Of a stretch of 64,000 nucleotides of DNA, positions 1-8,362 are shown in pieces. A program made the translations under genes and the position numbers. The notes below the pieces were generated by a model. That model worked only from the letters and a program-made list of their open reading frames with translations. It did not search any database and was not told the origin of the DNA. Position 1 is the stretch's first letter. Each line of letters begins with the position of its first letter. The stretch comes from Thalassobius sp002708925. GTDB lineage: Bacteria > Pseudomonadota > Alphaproteobacteria > Rhodobacterales > Rhodobacteraceae. Where the stretch lies: positions 62,001 through 126,000 of the forward strand of contig NZ_JBNAGJ010000009.1 in NCBI RefSeq assembly GCF_049803795.1. Direction: 5' to 3'.

Positions 1-9
1 TCCTCAGGA

Positions 10-840
10 ATGGCGAAGAAGGAAAAGAAAGACAGCGGCGTGATCGAGACGATCAAAACCGTCGTCTATGCGCTGTTGATCGCGGGTGTGTTCCGGACCC
101 TGTTCTTTCAGCCCTTCTGGATTCCGTCGGGCTCGATGAAGGACACGCTGCTGATCGGGGACTTCCTGTTCGTGAACAAGATGGTCTACGGCTATTCCTA
201 TGCCTCGTGTCCCAGCATCCGCGCTTTTGGTCTGAACATCGACGCCAAGGACATCTGCGGCTTTATCGACGGCGAGAACACCCGCATCATGGGCAGCCAG
301 CCCGAGCGCGGCGATGTCATCGTGTTTCGCCACCCCGTGACCGGATCCGATTATGTCAAACGTCTGATCGGCCTGCCCGGCGATACCGTGCAAATGAAGG
401 ATGGCGTGGTGTTCCTGAACGGGCGCGAGGTGCCGCAGACCCCCGATGGTGTGTTCGAGGAAACGAGCGAGGCCCAGGGCCCGCAGCGTCTGCGCCCGCG
501 TTGTGAAAACGGCCCGGTTGGCACTGGCGGTGTCTGTCAGAAAACCCGCGCCATCGAAACGCTGCCCAATGGCGTGCAGCACACGGTGCTGAACATCGGC
601 AATCAGCGCTCGGATCACACGGGGGTCTTTACCGTCCCCGAGGGCCACTACTTCTTTATGGGCGATAACCGCGATAATTCCACTGATAGCCGCGTGCCGA
701 AAACCGCGGGCGGCGTGGGCTTTGTGCCGTTCGAAAACCTGATTGGCCGCGCCGATCGCATCATGTTCTCGTCTGCGGGGCGGTCGCTGTTCTCGGTCTG
801 GGCCTGGCGGGGTGATCGCTTCTTTAAGGGGATCGAGTGA
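10..840 (+). CDS. lepB: Signal peptidase I
   Basis: Membrane-anchored serine protease that removes Sec/Tat signal peptides on the periplasmic face. The 276-residue protein has one N-terminal membrane segment (about residues 17-35). It is followed by the S26 signature IPSGSM with catalytic Ser42, the general-base Lys117 in DYVKRLIGLPGD, and the box-E motif GDNRDNSTDSR near the C-terminus. A long insertion (about residues 60-98) lies between boxes B and C, as in many alphaproteobacterial LepB. The ATG has a CAGGA Shine-Dalgarno at the very edge of the window. It is first in the lepB-rnc-era run, and its TGA overlaps the rnc start by four bases, which suggests translational coupling. Confidence 0.97.
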   Translation: MAKKEKKDSGVIETIKTVVYALLIAGVFRTLFFQPFWIPSGSMKDTLLIGDFLFVNKMVYGYSYASCPSIRAFGLNIDAKDICGFIDGENTRIMGSQPERGDVIVFRHPVTGSDYVKRLIGLPGDTVQMKDGVVFLNGREVPQTPDGVFEETSEAQGPQRLRPRCENGPVGTGGVCQKTRAIETLPNGVQHTVLNIGNQRSDHTGVFTVPEGHYFFMGDNRDNSTDSRVPKTAGGVGFVPFENLIGRADRIMFSSAGRSLFSVWAWRGDRFFKGIE

Positions 841-1520
841 AGCTGTCAGCGGAATTGAAGGCCTTTGAGGGCCGGATCGGGCACAGGTTTTCCCAGCCCG
901 AACTGCTGCTGCGCGCGGTGACGCATTCTTCGGTGTCCTCGCCTTCGCGGCAGGATAATCAGCGGCTGGAATTTCTGGGCGACCGGGTGTTGGGGCTGGT
1001 GATGGCTCAGGCGCTGCTGTCCCAGGATCAGGCCGCCTCGGAGGGGCAGCTGGCCCCCCGTTTCAATGCCCTGGTTCGCAAGGAAACCTGCGCCGATGTT
1101 GCGCGCGACATCGGCCTGGGCGATGTGCTGAAGCTGGGGCGCTCGGAAATGATGTCCGGCGGGCGGCGCAAACAGGCGCTGCTGGGCGACGCAATGGAGG
1201 CCGTGATCGCCGCCGTCTATCTGGATGCGGGGCTTGAGGCCGCGCAGACGCTGATCCTGCGGCACTGGGGTAAACGGGTGGACACGGTCAAGGCCGACGC
1301 GCGCGATGCCAAAACCGCGTTGCAGGAATGGGCGCAGGCGCGGGGGCAGCAGCCTCCGAAATATGCCGAACTGAAGCGCGCGGGCCCTGATCATGCGCCG
1401 GTTTTCACCATCGGTGTGACGCTGGCCTCGGGGGAGACGGCGCAGGCGACGGCAGGGTCCAAACGTCAGGCCGAACAAGCCGCCGCCAAGGCGCTGCTGG
1501 CGCAGGTGCAGGCAGGCTAA
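837..1520 (+). CDS. rnc: Ribonuclease III
   Basis: Double-strand-specific endoribonuclease for rRNA and mRNA processing. The 227-residue protein starts at GTG inside the lepB stop (GTGA overlap). The RNase III signature RLEFLGDRVLG is at residues 43-53 with metal-binding Glu45/Asp49. The second acidic cluster LLGDAMEAVIAAVY contains Asp118 and Glu121. The C-terminal third (about 155-225) is a double-stranded-RNA-binding domain ending in AEQAAAKALL. Length and domain order are normal. It is co-transcribed with lepB and era, the usual alphaproteobacterial arrangement. Confidence 0.97.
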   Translation: MKLSAELKAFEGRIGHRFSQPELLLRAVTHSSVSSPSRQDNQRLEFLGDRVLGLVMAQALLSQDQAASEGQLAPRFNALVRKETCADVARDIGLGDVLKLGRSEMMSGGRRKQALLGDAMEAVIAAVYLDAGLEAAQTLILRHWGKRVDTVKADARDAKTALQEWAQARGQQPPKYAELKRAGPDHAPVFTIGVTLASGETAQATAGSKRQAEQAAAKALLAQVQAG

Positions 1521-1609
1521 CCCTTATTTGGCGGTGTGGAAACGGATGCGGGCTGGTGAAACCCGCAATTTCCGGCTATGTCCATGGCCTGACCAAAGGA
1601 GACACCCAG

Positions 1610-2518
1610 ATGACCACCCGCGCGGGTTTCGTTGCCCTGATCGGAGAGCCGAACGCCGGCAAATCCACGCTGACCAACCGCATGGTCGGCGCCAAAGTGT
1701 CGATCGTGACGCATAAGGTGCAGACGACGCGCGCGCGCATTCGGGGCGTGGCGCTGGAAGGTGACAGCCAGATCGTATTCGTTGACACGCCGGGCCTGTT
1801 TCAGCCGCGTCGCCGTCTGGATCGCGCGATGGTGGCGGCGGCCTGGGGCGGGGCTGCGGATGCGGATGTGATCGTGCTGCTGATCGAGGCGCATCGCGGG
1901 ATCACGCCGGGTGTAGAGCGCATTCTGGAAGGTCTGGCCGATCTGGGCGAACACCGCCGGATCGCCCTGGCCATCAACAAAATCGACCGGGTGAAGGCTG
2001 AAAAACTGCTGGCGCTGTCCGAGGATCTGAACGCGCGGTTCGATTTCGCGCAGACGTTCATGATCTCGGCTGAAAAGGGCCACGGCGTGGACGATCTGCG
2101 CAAATGGCTGGCCGCCGAACTGCCCGAAGGCCCGTGGCTGTATCCTGAGGATCAGATCGCCGATCTGCCCATGCGGATGATCGCAGCGGAAATGACCCGC
2201 GAAAAGCTGACCCTGCGCCTGCATCAGGAACTGCCCTATCAGATGACGGTCGAGACCGAAAAATGGGACGAGCGCAAAGACGGCTCGGCCCGGATAGATC
2301 AGATCATCTATGTCGCGCGGGACGGGCACAAAGGCATCGTTCTGGGCAAACGCGGCGAGACGATCAAGGCCGTCAGCCAGGCCGCCCGCGCCGATCTGGA
2401 GGAATTCCTGGGCCGCAAGGTCCATCTGTTCTTGCAGGTCAAAGTGCGTGAAAACTGGCAGGAAGAGGCCGCGCGCTATTCCGAAATGGGGCTGGATTTC
2501 CGCGACGGGAACGCCTGA
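1610..2518 (+). CDS. era: GTPase Era
   Basis: Essential GTPase that binds 16S rRNA and assists 30S assembly. I chose the ATG at 1610 because AAAGGAG lies eight bases upstream and the protein then begins directly before the G1 loop. An upstream in-frame start at 1556 would add 18 unlikely residues. Motifs in the 302-residue protein are G1 GEPNAGKST (12-20), G3 DTPG (59-62) and G4 NKID. A C-terminal KH domain follows with the LGKRGETIK loop. It follows rnc by about 90 bp and probably belongs to the lepB operon. The recO gene that commonly follows era is absent. Instead hemN converges on era with a nine-base gap. Confidence 0.96.
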   Translation: MTTRAGFVALIGEPNAGKSTLTNRMVGAKVSIVTHKVQTTRARIRGVALEGDSQIVFVDTPGLFQPRRRLDRAMVAAAWGGAADADVIVLLIEAHRGITPGVERILEGLADLGEHRRIALAINKIDRVKAEKLLALSEDLNARFDFAQTFMISAEKGHGVDDLRKWLAAELPEGPWLYPEDQIADLPMRMIAAEMTREKLTLRLHQELPYQMTVETEKWDERKDGSARIDQIIYVARDGHKGIVLGKRGETIKAVSQAARADLEEFLGRKVHLFLQVKVRENWQEEAARYSEMGLDFRDGNA

Positions 2519-2527
2519 GCCCGCCGC

Positions 2528-3883
2528 TCAGATCGCCGAGGAATGCCCCGCTTTTGACAGATCGTAGGCGTCAAAGGCGCGGGCGATCATCCGGGTCAGC
2601 GGGCGCGATTCCGGGGGTATGAACAGTCCTCCGCCCGAATGGTCCAGGTGTCCTTTGAAGTCGGATTTGGCCCCGGCATAGAGCTGATCCAGATTGGCCT
2701 GAGACATCTGGAACGTGTCGCGCAGCTCGGCGTCGTTGGTGCGGAAATCGCACATCAGCATCTCGATCACGCGTGAACGCAGCTTATCCTCGGGGGTGAA
2801 CATATGCCCGCGGGCGGTGGCGAAACCTCCGTCCCGAATGGCGCCGGTATAGGCCCCGGTGCTGGCGTTATTCTGCGCATAGCCCTGCGGAAAACGCGAG
2901 ATGGAAGAGGCGCCAACCCCCACCAGCACATCCGAGGTATCATCGGTGTAGCCCTGGAAATTCCGGCGCAGCTTGCCGGTTTTCTGCGCGATGGTCAGCC
3001 CGTCCGACTGGGTGGCGAAATGGTCGATCCCGATTTCGGCGTAATTGTCCCATACGAACAGGCGGCGGGCGGTTTCGAACAGGTCCAGCCGTTCCTGCGG
3101 GGTGGGCAGCGCATCCGAGGGGATCATCTGCTGGCGTTTCGCCATCCAGGGCACATGGGCATAACCATAGAGCGCCACGCGGTCGGGATTGAGCGACAGC
3201 AGTTTCTGGACGCTTTCGGTGATCCGCTCTTTGGATTGGTGCGGCAGGCCATACAGAATATCCGCGTTCAGACTGTATACACCATGGGCGCGGATCGCCT
3301 CGATTGCGTCACGGGTCACGTTATAGCTTTGCAGGCGACCGATGGTTTTCTGGATGCCCTCGTCAAAATCCTGCACCCCGATCGAGGCCCGGTTCATCCC
3401 CGCTGCGGCCAGGGCGGACAGGCGGGAATCGTCGATCTCGTTCGGGTCGATTTCAACCGAGAATTCATAGTCCGGGGCAAAGGGGGCCACGTTCAGAATG
3501 GCCTCGGCCAGATCGGTCATCATCGCGGCAGACAGCAAGGTTGGCGTCCCGCCGCCCCAATGCAGCCGGTTCAGTGACACGTTTTCCGGCAGATTCTGCC
3601 GTAGCAGCTGCAATTCGGCCTTCAGCGTTTCCAGATATGCACGCACGGGAGATTCGCTTTGTGTGCCCTGGGTCCGACAGGCGCAGAACCAGCACAGACG
3701 GCGACAAAACGGCACATGCAGATACAGGGATATTTCGGATCCGGGGACTATACCCTTGATCCAATTGGTGAAATCCCCGCTGGTGACGTTGTTTGAGAAG
3801 TGCGGCGCCGTCGGGTAGCTCGTGTAACGAGGTACCTTCGCGTCAAACAGCCCCAGTTTTGCAAGTTGCGTTTTCGTTTCCAT
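2528..3883 (-). CDS. hemN: Oxygen-independent coproporphyrinogen III oxidase (radical SAM)
   Basis: Anaerobic haem-biosynthesis enzyme that converts coproporphyrinogen III to protoporphyrinogen IX using S-adenosylmethionine. The 451-residue protein has the HemN hallmark PRYTSYPTA near residue 18. The radical-SAM cluster motif CRRLCWFCAC holds Cys60, Cys64 and Cys67, the extra cysteine being typical of true HemN rather than HemW. GGGTPT follows. It is divergent from fnrL with an FnrL box between them, matching its role under low oxygen. The oxygen-dependent counterpart hemF is also in this window, so the organism can make haem with or without oxygen. A class II position of the FnrL box would place the transcript start within a few bases of the ATG. 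Confidence 0.95.
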   Translation of the reverse strand: METKTQLAKLGLFDAKVPRYTSYPTAPHFSNNVTSGDFTNWIKGIVPGSEISLYLHVPFCRRLCWFCACRTQGTQSESPVRAYLETLKAELQLLRQNLPENVSLNRLHWGGGTPTLLSAAMMTDLAEAILNVAPFAPDYEFSVEIDPNEIDDSRLSALAAAGMNRASIGVQDFDEGIQKTIGRLQSYNVTRDAIEAIRAHGVYSLNADILYGLPHQSKERITESVQKLLSLNPDRVALYGYAHVPWMAKRQQMIPSDALPTPQERLDLFETARRLFVWDNYAEIGIDHFATQSDGLTIAQKTGKLRRNFQGYTDDTSDVLVGVGASSISRFPQGYAQNNASTGAYTGAIRDGGFATARGHMFTPEDKLRSRVIEMLMCDFRTNDAELRDTFQMSQANLDQLYAGAKSDFKGHLDHSGGGLFIPPESRPLTRMIARAFDAYDLSKAGHSSAI

Positions 3884-3919
3884 AGGCCTAGCCTTTAGGT
3901 GAAACAGGACGGGTCAACT

Positions 3920-3933
3920 TTGACCCAGATCAA
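3920..3933. promoter_or_regulatory. FnrL box between hemN and fnrL
   Basis: TTGACCCAGATCAA is a near-perfect FNR/FnrL dyad (TTGAY-N4-RTCAA). It ends 17 bp before the fnrL ATG, so FnrL bound here would cover the fnrL core promoter, which suggests autoregulation. It lies about 36 bp upstream of the hemN start, so activation of hemN is also plausible. The regulatory direction is inference. Confidence 0.8.
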
Positions 3934-3950
3934 GCGCGCGACGGACAAAA

Positions 3951-4697
3951 ATGCTTCAGGATGAAACTCTGACTCACAATCACCATTGTGGAGAATGCCC
4001 CATTCGCCACAAGGCTGTGTGCGCCCGGTGCGATACCGACGAGTTGGTTCAGCTCGAAGAAATCAAATATTACCGGACCTTCGAGGCCGGTCAGACGGTG
4101 ATCTGGTCGGGCGATAAGATGGATTTCGTCGGCTCGGTCGTGTCGGGAATCGCGACGCTGACCCAAACGATGGAGGACGGCCGCACCCAGATGGTGGGCC
4201 TGCTGCTGCCCAGCGATTTTGTCGGGCGTCCGGGGCGCGAGGGGTCGGCCTATGATGTGGTGGCGACCACCGATCTGGTGATGTGCTGCTTCCGCAAGAA
4301 ACCGTTCGAGCAGATGATGGAAGGCACGCCCCACGTGGCGCAGCGCCTGCTGGAGATGACGCTGGACGAACTGGACGCCGCCCGTGAATGGATGCTGGTG
4401 CTGGGCCGAAAAACCGCGCGCGAGAAGATCGCCTCGCTTTTGTCGATCATCGCGCGGCGCGATGCCTCGTTGAACCTGCGGCCGGCGAATGGGGAGCTGG
4501 TGTTCGACCTGCCCCTGACACGCGAGGCCATGGCCGATTACCTGGGGCTGACTCTGGAAACGGTCAGCCGCCAGATTTCCGCGCTGAAACGCGACGGGGT
4601 GATCCATCTTGAGGGGAAGCGCCACGTGACTGTCCCCGATTACAACCGCCTGATGGAAGAGGCCGGGGATGACGCGGATGGCGGTATTTTCGCCTGA
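3951..4697 (+). CDS. fnrL: FnrL, oxygen-sensing Crp/Fnr-family regulator
   Basis: Global regulator of the aerobic/anaerobic switch. Its [4Fe-4S] cluster is destroyed by oxygen. The 248-residue protein carries an N-terminal cysteine cluster (Cys13, Cys16, Cys24, Cys27), and Cys112/Cys113 lie where the central cluster ligand is expected. A cyclic-nucleotide-binding-like beta-roll comes next. The C-terminal winged helix contains TLETVSRQISALKRDG, whose E-SR pattern recognises TTGA half sites. Neighbouring hemN, uspA, ccoN and ccoG all have matching boxes, which supports the assignment. A rho-independent terminator follows. Confidence 0.95.
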   Translation: MLQDETLTHNHHCGECPIRHKAVCARCDTDELVQLEEIKYYRTFEAGQTVIWSGDKMDFVGSVVSGIATLTQTMEDGRTQMVGLLLPSDFVGRPGREGSAYDVVATTDLVMCCFRKKPFEQMMEGTPHVAQRLLEMTLDELDAAREWMLVLGRKTAREKIASLLSIIARRDASLNLRPANGELVFDLPLTREAMADYLGLTLETVSRQISALKRDGVIHLEGKRHVTVPDYNRLMEEAGDDADGGIFA

Positions 4698-4723
4698 TCC
4701 CGTTGCTGGATGCAGACAAAGGC

Positions 4724-4751
4724 CGGGGCCCGCTGGGGCCCCGTTTTGTTT
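4724..4751 (+). terminator. Rho-independent terminator after fnrL
   Basis: CGGGGCCC and GGGCCCCG form an 8-bp GC stem around GCTG, followed by TTTTGTTT. It sits between the convergent fnrL and uspA genes. Confidence 0.85.
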
Positions 4752-4760
4752 GTGCAGTTG

Positions 4761-5600
4761 TCAGTGGGCCATCAGAACCGGAATTTCGGCCTGCTCCAGC
4801 ATATAGCGGGTGGCCCCGCCCAGGATCGCCTCGCGGAAACGCGAATGCCCGTAGGCACCCATGACGATCAGGTCGGCCTCGGTGTCTTTGGCGTGGCGCA
4901 GCAGCACGTCCGATACGCGCGGCAGGGTTTTTGACAGCACGTCAATCTCGGCACGGACACCCTGACGGGCCAGGTATTGCGACAGCAGACCGCCGGGATC
5001 CGAGCGATTCGGCCCATGCGTCGGAGGATCAATCACCACAACCCGCACGGTATCGGCCTGCTGCAAAAAGGGGATGGCGGCGCGCACGGCGGTCAGGGCC
5101 TCGTTGCTTTCGTTCCAGGCGACGGTGATGTTCCGAGGCGTGTCGGCCATGTCCACCCCGTCGGGCAGAATCACCGCAGGCACCTTGCCTTCGAACAGGG
5201 CGGCCTCCATCACGGGCTCCATTTCGGCCCCGTGATCCTTGCCATAGGGCTGCGGCAAAATCACCAGATCCGAGAACCGCGCATGGGCCGAGATATGGCG
5301 CCCGATGTCCGCCAGCTGGGCCACGCCGGTATCCGTTCCCCAGCGGATGTCGGATTTCGACAGGCGGGTCTGGACTTTCTCTTCGATTTCCTGGGCTTCT
5401 TCCTGGGCGCGGGTCAGGGATTCTTGCAGGACCATCGCGTTGGCCCCCGCATAGTAATACCCCGTTTGCGTCCGATCGACGCCCATGCACAGCACATCCA
5501 GATGCGCGTCGTTCGCCCGCGCCAGAGCGATCCCGCGCTCAAGCACCGGGCCGATGAACTTGGTGTCCGTCAGTACCGAAAATAAACTTTTGTAGGCCAT
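4761..5600 (-). CDS. Universal stress protein, two-domain UspA type
   Basis: Soluble nucleotide-binding stress protein. At 279 residues it has room for two tandem Usp folds. The second half retains the ATP-binding loop GAYGHSRFREAILGGATRYML (G-x2-G-x9-G-S/T type), whereas the first half is degenerate. Usp genes next to fnrL and ccoN are common in Rhodobacterales and are linked to low-oxygen growth, but the client or process is not known. The start is supported by GGGAGAAAACC upstream. An FnrL box (5665-5678) centred about 71 bp upstream of the ATG would give a 30-base leader if used in class II geometry. Confidence 0.88.
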   Translation of the reverse strand: MAYKSLFSVLTDTKFIGPVLERGIALARANDAHLDVLCMGVDRTQTGYYYAGANAMVLQESLTRAQEEAQEIEEKVQTRLSKSDIRWGTDTGVAQLADIGRHISAHARFSDLVILPQPYGKDHGAEMEPVMEAALFEGKVPAVILPDGVDMADTPRNITVAWNESNEALTAVRAAIPFLQQADTVRVVVIDPPTHGPNRSDPGGLLSQYLARQGVRAEIDVLSKTLPRVSDVLLRHAKDTEADLIVMGAYGHSRFREAILGGATRYMLEQAEIPVLMAH

Positions 5601-5664
5601 GGTTTTCTCCCATCCGCATGTGACCGCTACAGGCTTAGATTAGACGCCCCCGGACCGAGGCACA

Positions 5665-5678
5665 TTGACCCGTGTCAA
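5665..5678. promoter_or_regulatory. FnrL box 1, uspA/ccoN intergenic region
   Basis: TTGACCCGTGTCAA is a dyad of the TTGAY-N4-RTCAA type. Its spacing fits a class II activator site for the leftward uspA promoter. Confidence 0.75.
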
Positions 5679-5696
5679 AAAATGCAGATGGGGGTT

Positions 5697-5710
5697 TTGA
5701 CACAGATCAA
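5697..5710. promoter_or_regulatory. FnrL box 2, uspA/ccoN intergenic region
   Basis: TTGACACAGATCAA is a strong FnrL dyad. Class II geometry predicts a rightward transcript start near 5745, about 60 bases before the chosen ccoN start. It also shows that the longer ccoN reading frame starting at 5672 is regulatory DNA rather than coding. Confidence 0.8.
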
Positions 5711-5803
5711 GGCAGCCGGACGCAGCCAATCGCATTAAACGGCCAGTCTAGAACCGCCCGCGCGGGTTACGAATCGTGCGGGTACAAGACGAAGGGACGC
5801 AAA

Positions 5804-7405
5804 ATGGTAAATTACATCAAGCTGATCGCGCTTGGTCTGGTCACGCTTCTGGCGATGATCGCGGCCAATTACGGGCGTGACCTGGCTTATCAGGTGAACG
5901 CGATTACCGTGGCTCTGGCCGCGGCTGTCGCGTTCCTGTTCGTGCTGCGGGGCACTGGCGAGGACGCCAAGCCCGCGCCTCAAAATGAATATCTCGACGG
6001 TGTTGTGCGCGCCGGCGTGATCGCAACCGCGCTGTGGGGGGTCGTTGGCTTCCTTGCGGGGACGTTTATTGCATTTCAGCTGGCTTTTCCGCAGCTGAAC
6101 TTTGACTGGGCCATGGGCTATGCCAACTTTGGTAAGCTGCGCCCTCTGCACACCTCGGCTGTGATTTTCGCATTCGGCGGCAACGCTCTCATCGCGACGT
6201 CGTTCTATGTGGTGCAGCGGACCTCGGCTGCGCGCCTTTGGGGCGGGAACCTGGCCTGGTTTGTGTTCTGGGGTTACAACCTGTTCATCGTTCTGGCGGC
6301 AACCGGCTATATCCTGGGAGCAACCCAGTCCAAAGAATACGCCGAGCCCGAATGGTACGTTGACTGGTGGCTGACTGTCGTCTGGGTGGCCTATCTGGCG
6401 GTTTTCGTCGGCACCATCGTGAAACGCAAAGAGCCGCATATCTATGTGGCGAACTGGTTCTTCCTGTCGTTCATCCTGACTGTTGCGATGCTGCATATCG
6501 TCAACAACCTGTCGATCCCGGTTTCGTTCTTCGGCTCTAAATCGGTTCAGGTCTTTGCCGGTGTGCAGGACGCCATGACCCAGTGGTGGTACGGCCACAA
6601 CGCTGTGGGCTTCTTCCTGACGGCGGGTTTCCTGGGCATGATGTATTACTTTGTGCCCAAACAGGCCGAACGTCCGGTCTATTCCTACAAGCTGTCGATC
6701 ATCCACTTCTGGGCGCTGATCTTCATCTATATCTGGGCCGGCCCGCACCACCTGCACTATACCGCGCTGCCTGACTGGGCCTCGACGCTGGGCATGGTGT
6801 TCTCGGTTGTGCTGTGGATGCCGTCCTGGGGTGGTATGATCAACGGTCTGATGACCCTGTCGGGCGCCTGGGACAAGCTGCGCACCGATCCGATCATCCG
6901 TATGATGGTCATTTCGGTCGGTTTCTACGGCATGTCCACGTTTGAAGGCCCGATGATGTCGATCCGCGCTGTGAACTCGTTGTCGCACTATACTGACTGG
7001 ACCATCGGTCACGTGCACTCGGGGGCTCTGGGCTGGAACGGGATGATCACCTTTGGTGCGCTGTACTTCCTGGTGCCCAAGCTGTGGAACAAGGAACGCC
7101 TGTACAGTCTGAGCCTGGTGTCCTGGCACTTCTGGCTGGCGACGATCGGGATCATTCTGTACGCCGCATCCATGTGGGTGACCGGCATCATGGAAGGCCT
7201 GATGTGGCGCGAAGTGGACGCGAACGGGTTCCTGGTGAACACCTTTGCTGACACCGTGGCTGCGAAACTGCCGATGTACGTTGTGCGCGGCACGGGCGGA
7301 ATCCTGTTCCTGCTGGGCGCTGTCATCATGTGCTACAACCTGTTCATGACCGTGAAGAAGTCGCCAGCCGTGGAAGCCAAGAACCACCTGGTTCCGGCCG
7401 AGTAA
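5804..7405 (+). CDS. ccoN: cbb3-type cytochrome c oxidase catalytic subunit I
   Basis: Haem-copper subunit of the high-affinity cbb3 terminal oxidase. It reduces oxygen to water and pumps protons across the inner membrane. The 533-residue protein has about twelve hydrophobic segments. Histidine ligands are visible in LRPLHTSAV (low-spin haem), WWYGHN and GPHHLHYTALPDW (Cu-B region) and TIGHVHSGALGWNG (haem b/b3). I chose the ATG at 5804, giving N-terminus MVNYIKLIALG, because the in-frame extension would read through the FnrL boxes. It is first gene of ccoNOQP, with ccoO 15 bp downstream. Confidence 0.97.
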   Translation: MVNYIKLIALGLVTLLAMIAANYGRDLAYQVNAITVALAAAVAFLFVLRGTGEDAKPAPQNEYLDGVVRAGVIATALWGVVGFLAGTFIAFQLAFPQLNFDWAMGYANFGKLRPLHTSAVIFAFGGNALIATSFYVVQRTSAARLWGGNLAWFVFWGYNLFIVLAATGYILGATQSKEYAEPEWYVDWWLTVVWVAYLAVFVGTIVKRKEPHIYVANWFFLSFILTVAMLHIVNNLSIPVSFFGSKSVQVFAGVQDAMTQWWYGHNAVGFFLTAGFLGMMYYFVPKQAERPVYSYKLSIIHFWALIFIYIWAGPHHLHYTALPDWASTLGMVFSVVLWMPSWGGMINGLMTLSGAWDKLRTDPIIRMMVISVGFYGMSTFEGPMMSIRAVNSLSHYTDWTIGHVHSGALGWNGMITFGALYFLVPKLWNKERLYSLSLVSWHFWLATIGIILYAASMWVTGIMEGLMWREVDANGFLVNTFADTVAAKLPMYVVRGTGGILFLLGAVIMCYNLFMTVKKSPAVEAKNHLVPAE

Positions 7406-7420
7406 GAGGAGATCGGAACA

Positions 7421-8149
7421 ATGGCAATTCTTGATAAACACGCGATTCTTGAGAAGAACGTAACTCTGTTGACGATCTTCGCCTTCCTGGTCGTGACCAT
7501 CGGCGGCATTGTGCAGATTGCGCCTCTGTTCTGGCTGGAAAACACCATCGAGGACGTAGAGGGCATGCGCCCCTACACCCCGCTGGAGCTGGCCGGGCGT
7601 GACGTGTACATCCGCGAAGGCTGCTATGTCTGTCACAGCCAGATGATCCGTCCGATGCGCGACGAGGTCGAGCGTTATGGCCACTACTCGCTGGCGGCGG
7701 AATCGCAGTATGACCACCCGTTCCAGTGGGGCTCGAAGCGGACCGGACCTGATCTGGCGCGTGTGGGTGGCCGTTACTCGGACGAGTGGCACATTGACCA
7801 CCTGCGCGATCCGCAGTCGGTGGTGCCGGAATCGGTCATGCCTAAATACGGGCATCTGGAAAACAAGCTGATCGACGGGAAATACATTGCCGATAACATG
7901 GCAACCCATCGCCTGGTTGGTGTTCCCTACTCGGAGGAGATGATCGAAAACGCCAAAGCGGACTTTGCCGCCCAGGCCGATCCGGACAGCGACTATGACG
8001 GTCTGCTGGAACGCTACGGCGAGGCTGTGCAGGTGCGCAACTTCGACGGTCAGCCCGGTGTTACCGAAGCTGACGCTCTGGTCGCTTATTTGCAGATGCT
8101 GGGAACGCTGGTTGATTTCTCGACCTTCACCCCGGACGCGAGCCGGTAA
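7421..8149 (+). CDS. ccoO: cbb3-type cytochrome c oxidase subunit II (monohaem cytochrome c)
   Basis: Membrane-anchored c-type cytochrome that passes electrons to CcoN. The 242-residue protein has a single N-terminal anchor (about residues 16-36). One haem c site, CYVCH, is at residues 68-72, and a methionine-rich segment with SVMPKYGHL probably supplies the axial Met. AAGAGGAG precedes the ATG. Haem attachment requires the Ccm system, which is not in this window. Confidence 0.97.
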   Translation: MAILDKHAILEKNVTLLTIFAFLVVTIGGIVQIAPLFWLENTIEDVEGMRPYTPLELAGRDVYIREGCYVCHSQMIRPMRDEVERYGHYSLAAESQYDHPFQWGSKRTGPDLARVGGRYSDEWHIDHLRDPQSVVPESVMPKYGHLENKLIDGKYIADNMATHRLVGVPYSEEMIENAKADFAAQADPDSDYDGLLERYGEAVQVRNFDGQPGVTEADALVAYLQMLGTLVDFSTFTPDASR

Positions 8150-8164
8150 GGGGAGGGGACCATC

Positions 8165-8359
8165 ATGGAAACCTACTCGATCCTACGAGAGTTCGCGGAT
8201 AGCTGGATGCTGATTGCGTTGTTTGCCTTCTTTATCGGGGTGGTGGTCTTTGCCTTCCGTCCCGGTTCCTCGAAGGTCTACGACGACGTGGCTGACATCC
8301 CCTTCCGGCACGAAGACAAACCCGCCGCCCCGCGCGGTGGTGACGCCAAGGAGGCGTGA
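8165..8359 (+). CDS. ccoQ: cbb3-type oxidase small subunit (CcoQ/FixQ)
   Basis: A 64-residue protein with one membrane helix (about residues 13-32) and a short charged C-terminal tail. Size and position between ccoO and ccoP match CcoQ, which stabilises the cbb3 complex. GGGGAGGGG lies just upstream of the ATG. Its TGA is three bases before the ccoP ATG. Confidence 0.93.
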   Translation: METYSILREFADSWMLIALFAFFIGVVVFAFRPGSSKVYDDVADIPFRHEDKPAAPRGGDAKEA

Positions 8360-8362
8360 GAA

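Noticed and set aside
5672..5803. N-terminal extension of ccoN
   Set aside because: The region contains one complete FnrL box and the predicted promoter, and the extra residues do not resemble CcoN.
5735..7909. Very long open frame on the minus strand opposite ccoN
   Set aside because: Its translation is low-complexity, rich in His, Arg and Gln, with no domain. It mirrors the GC-rich third positions of ccoN, a real gene with all haem ligands.
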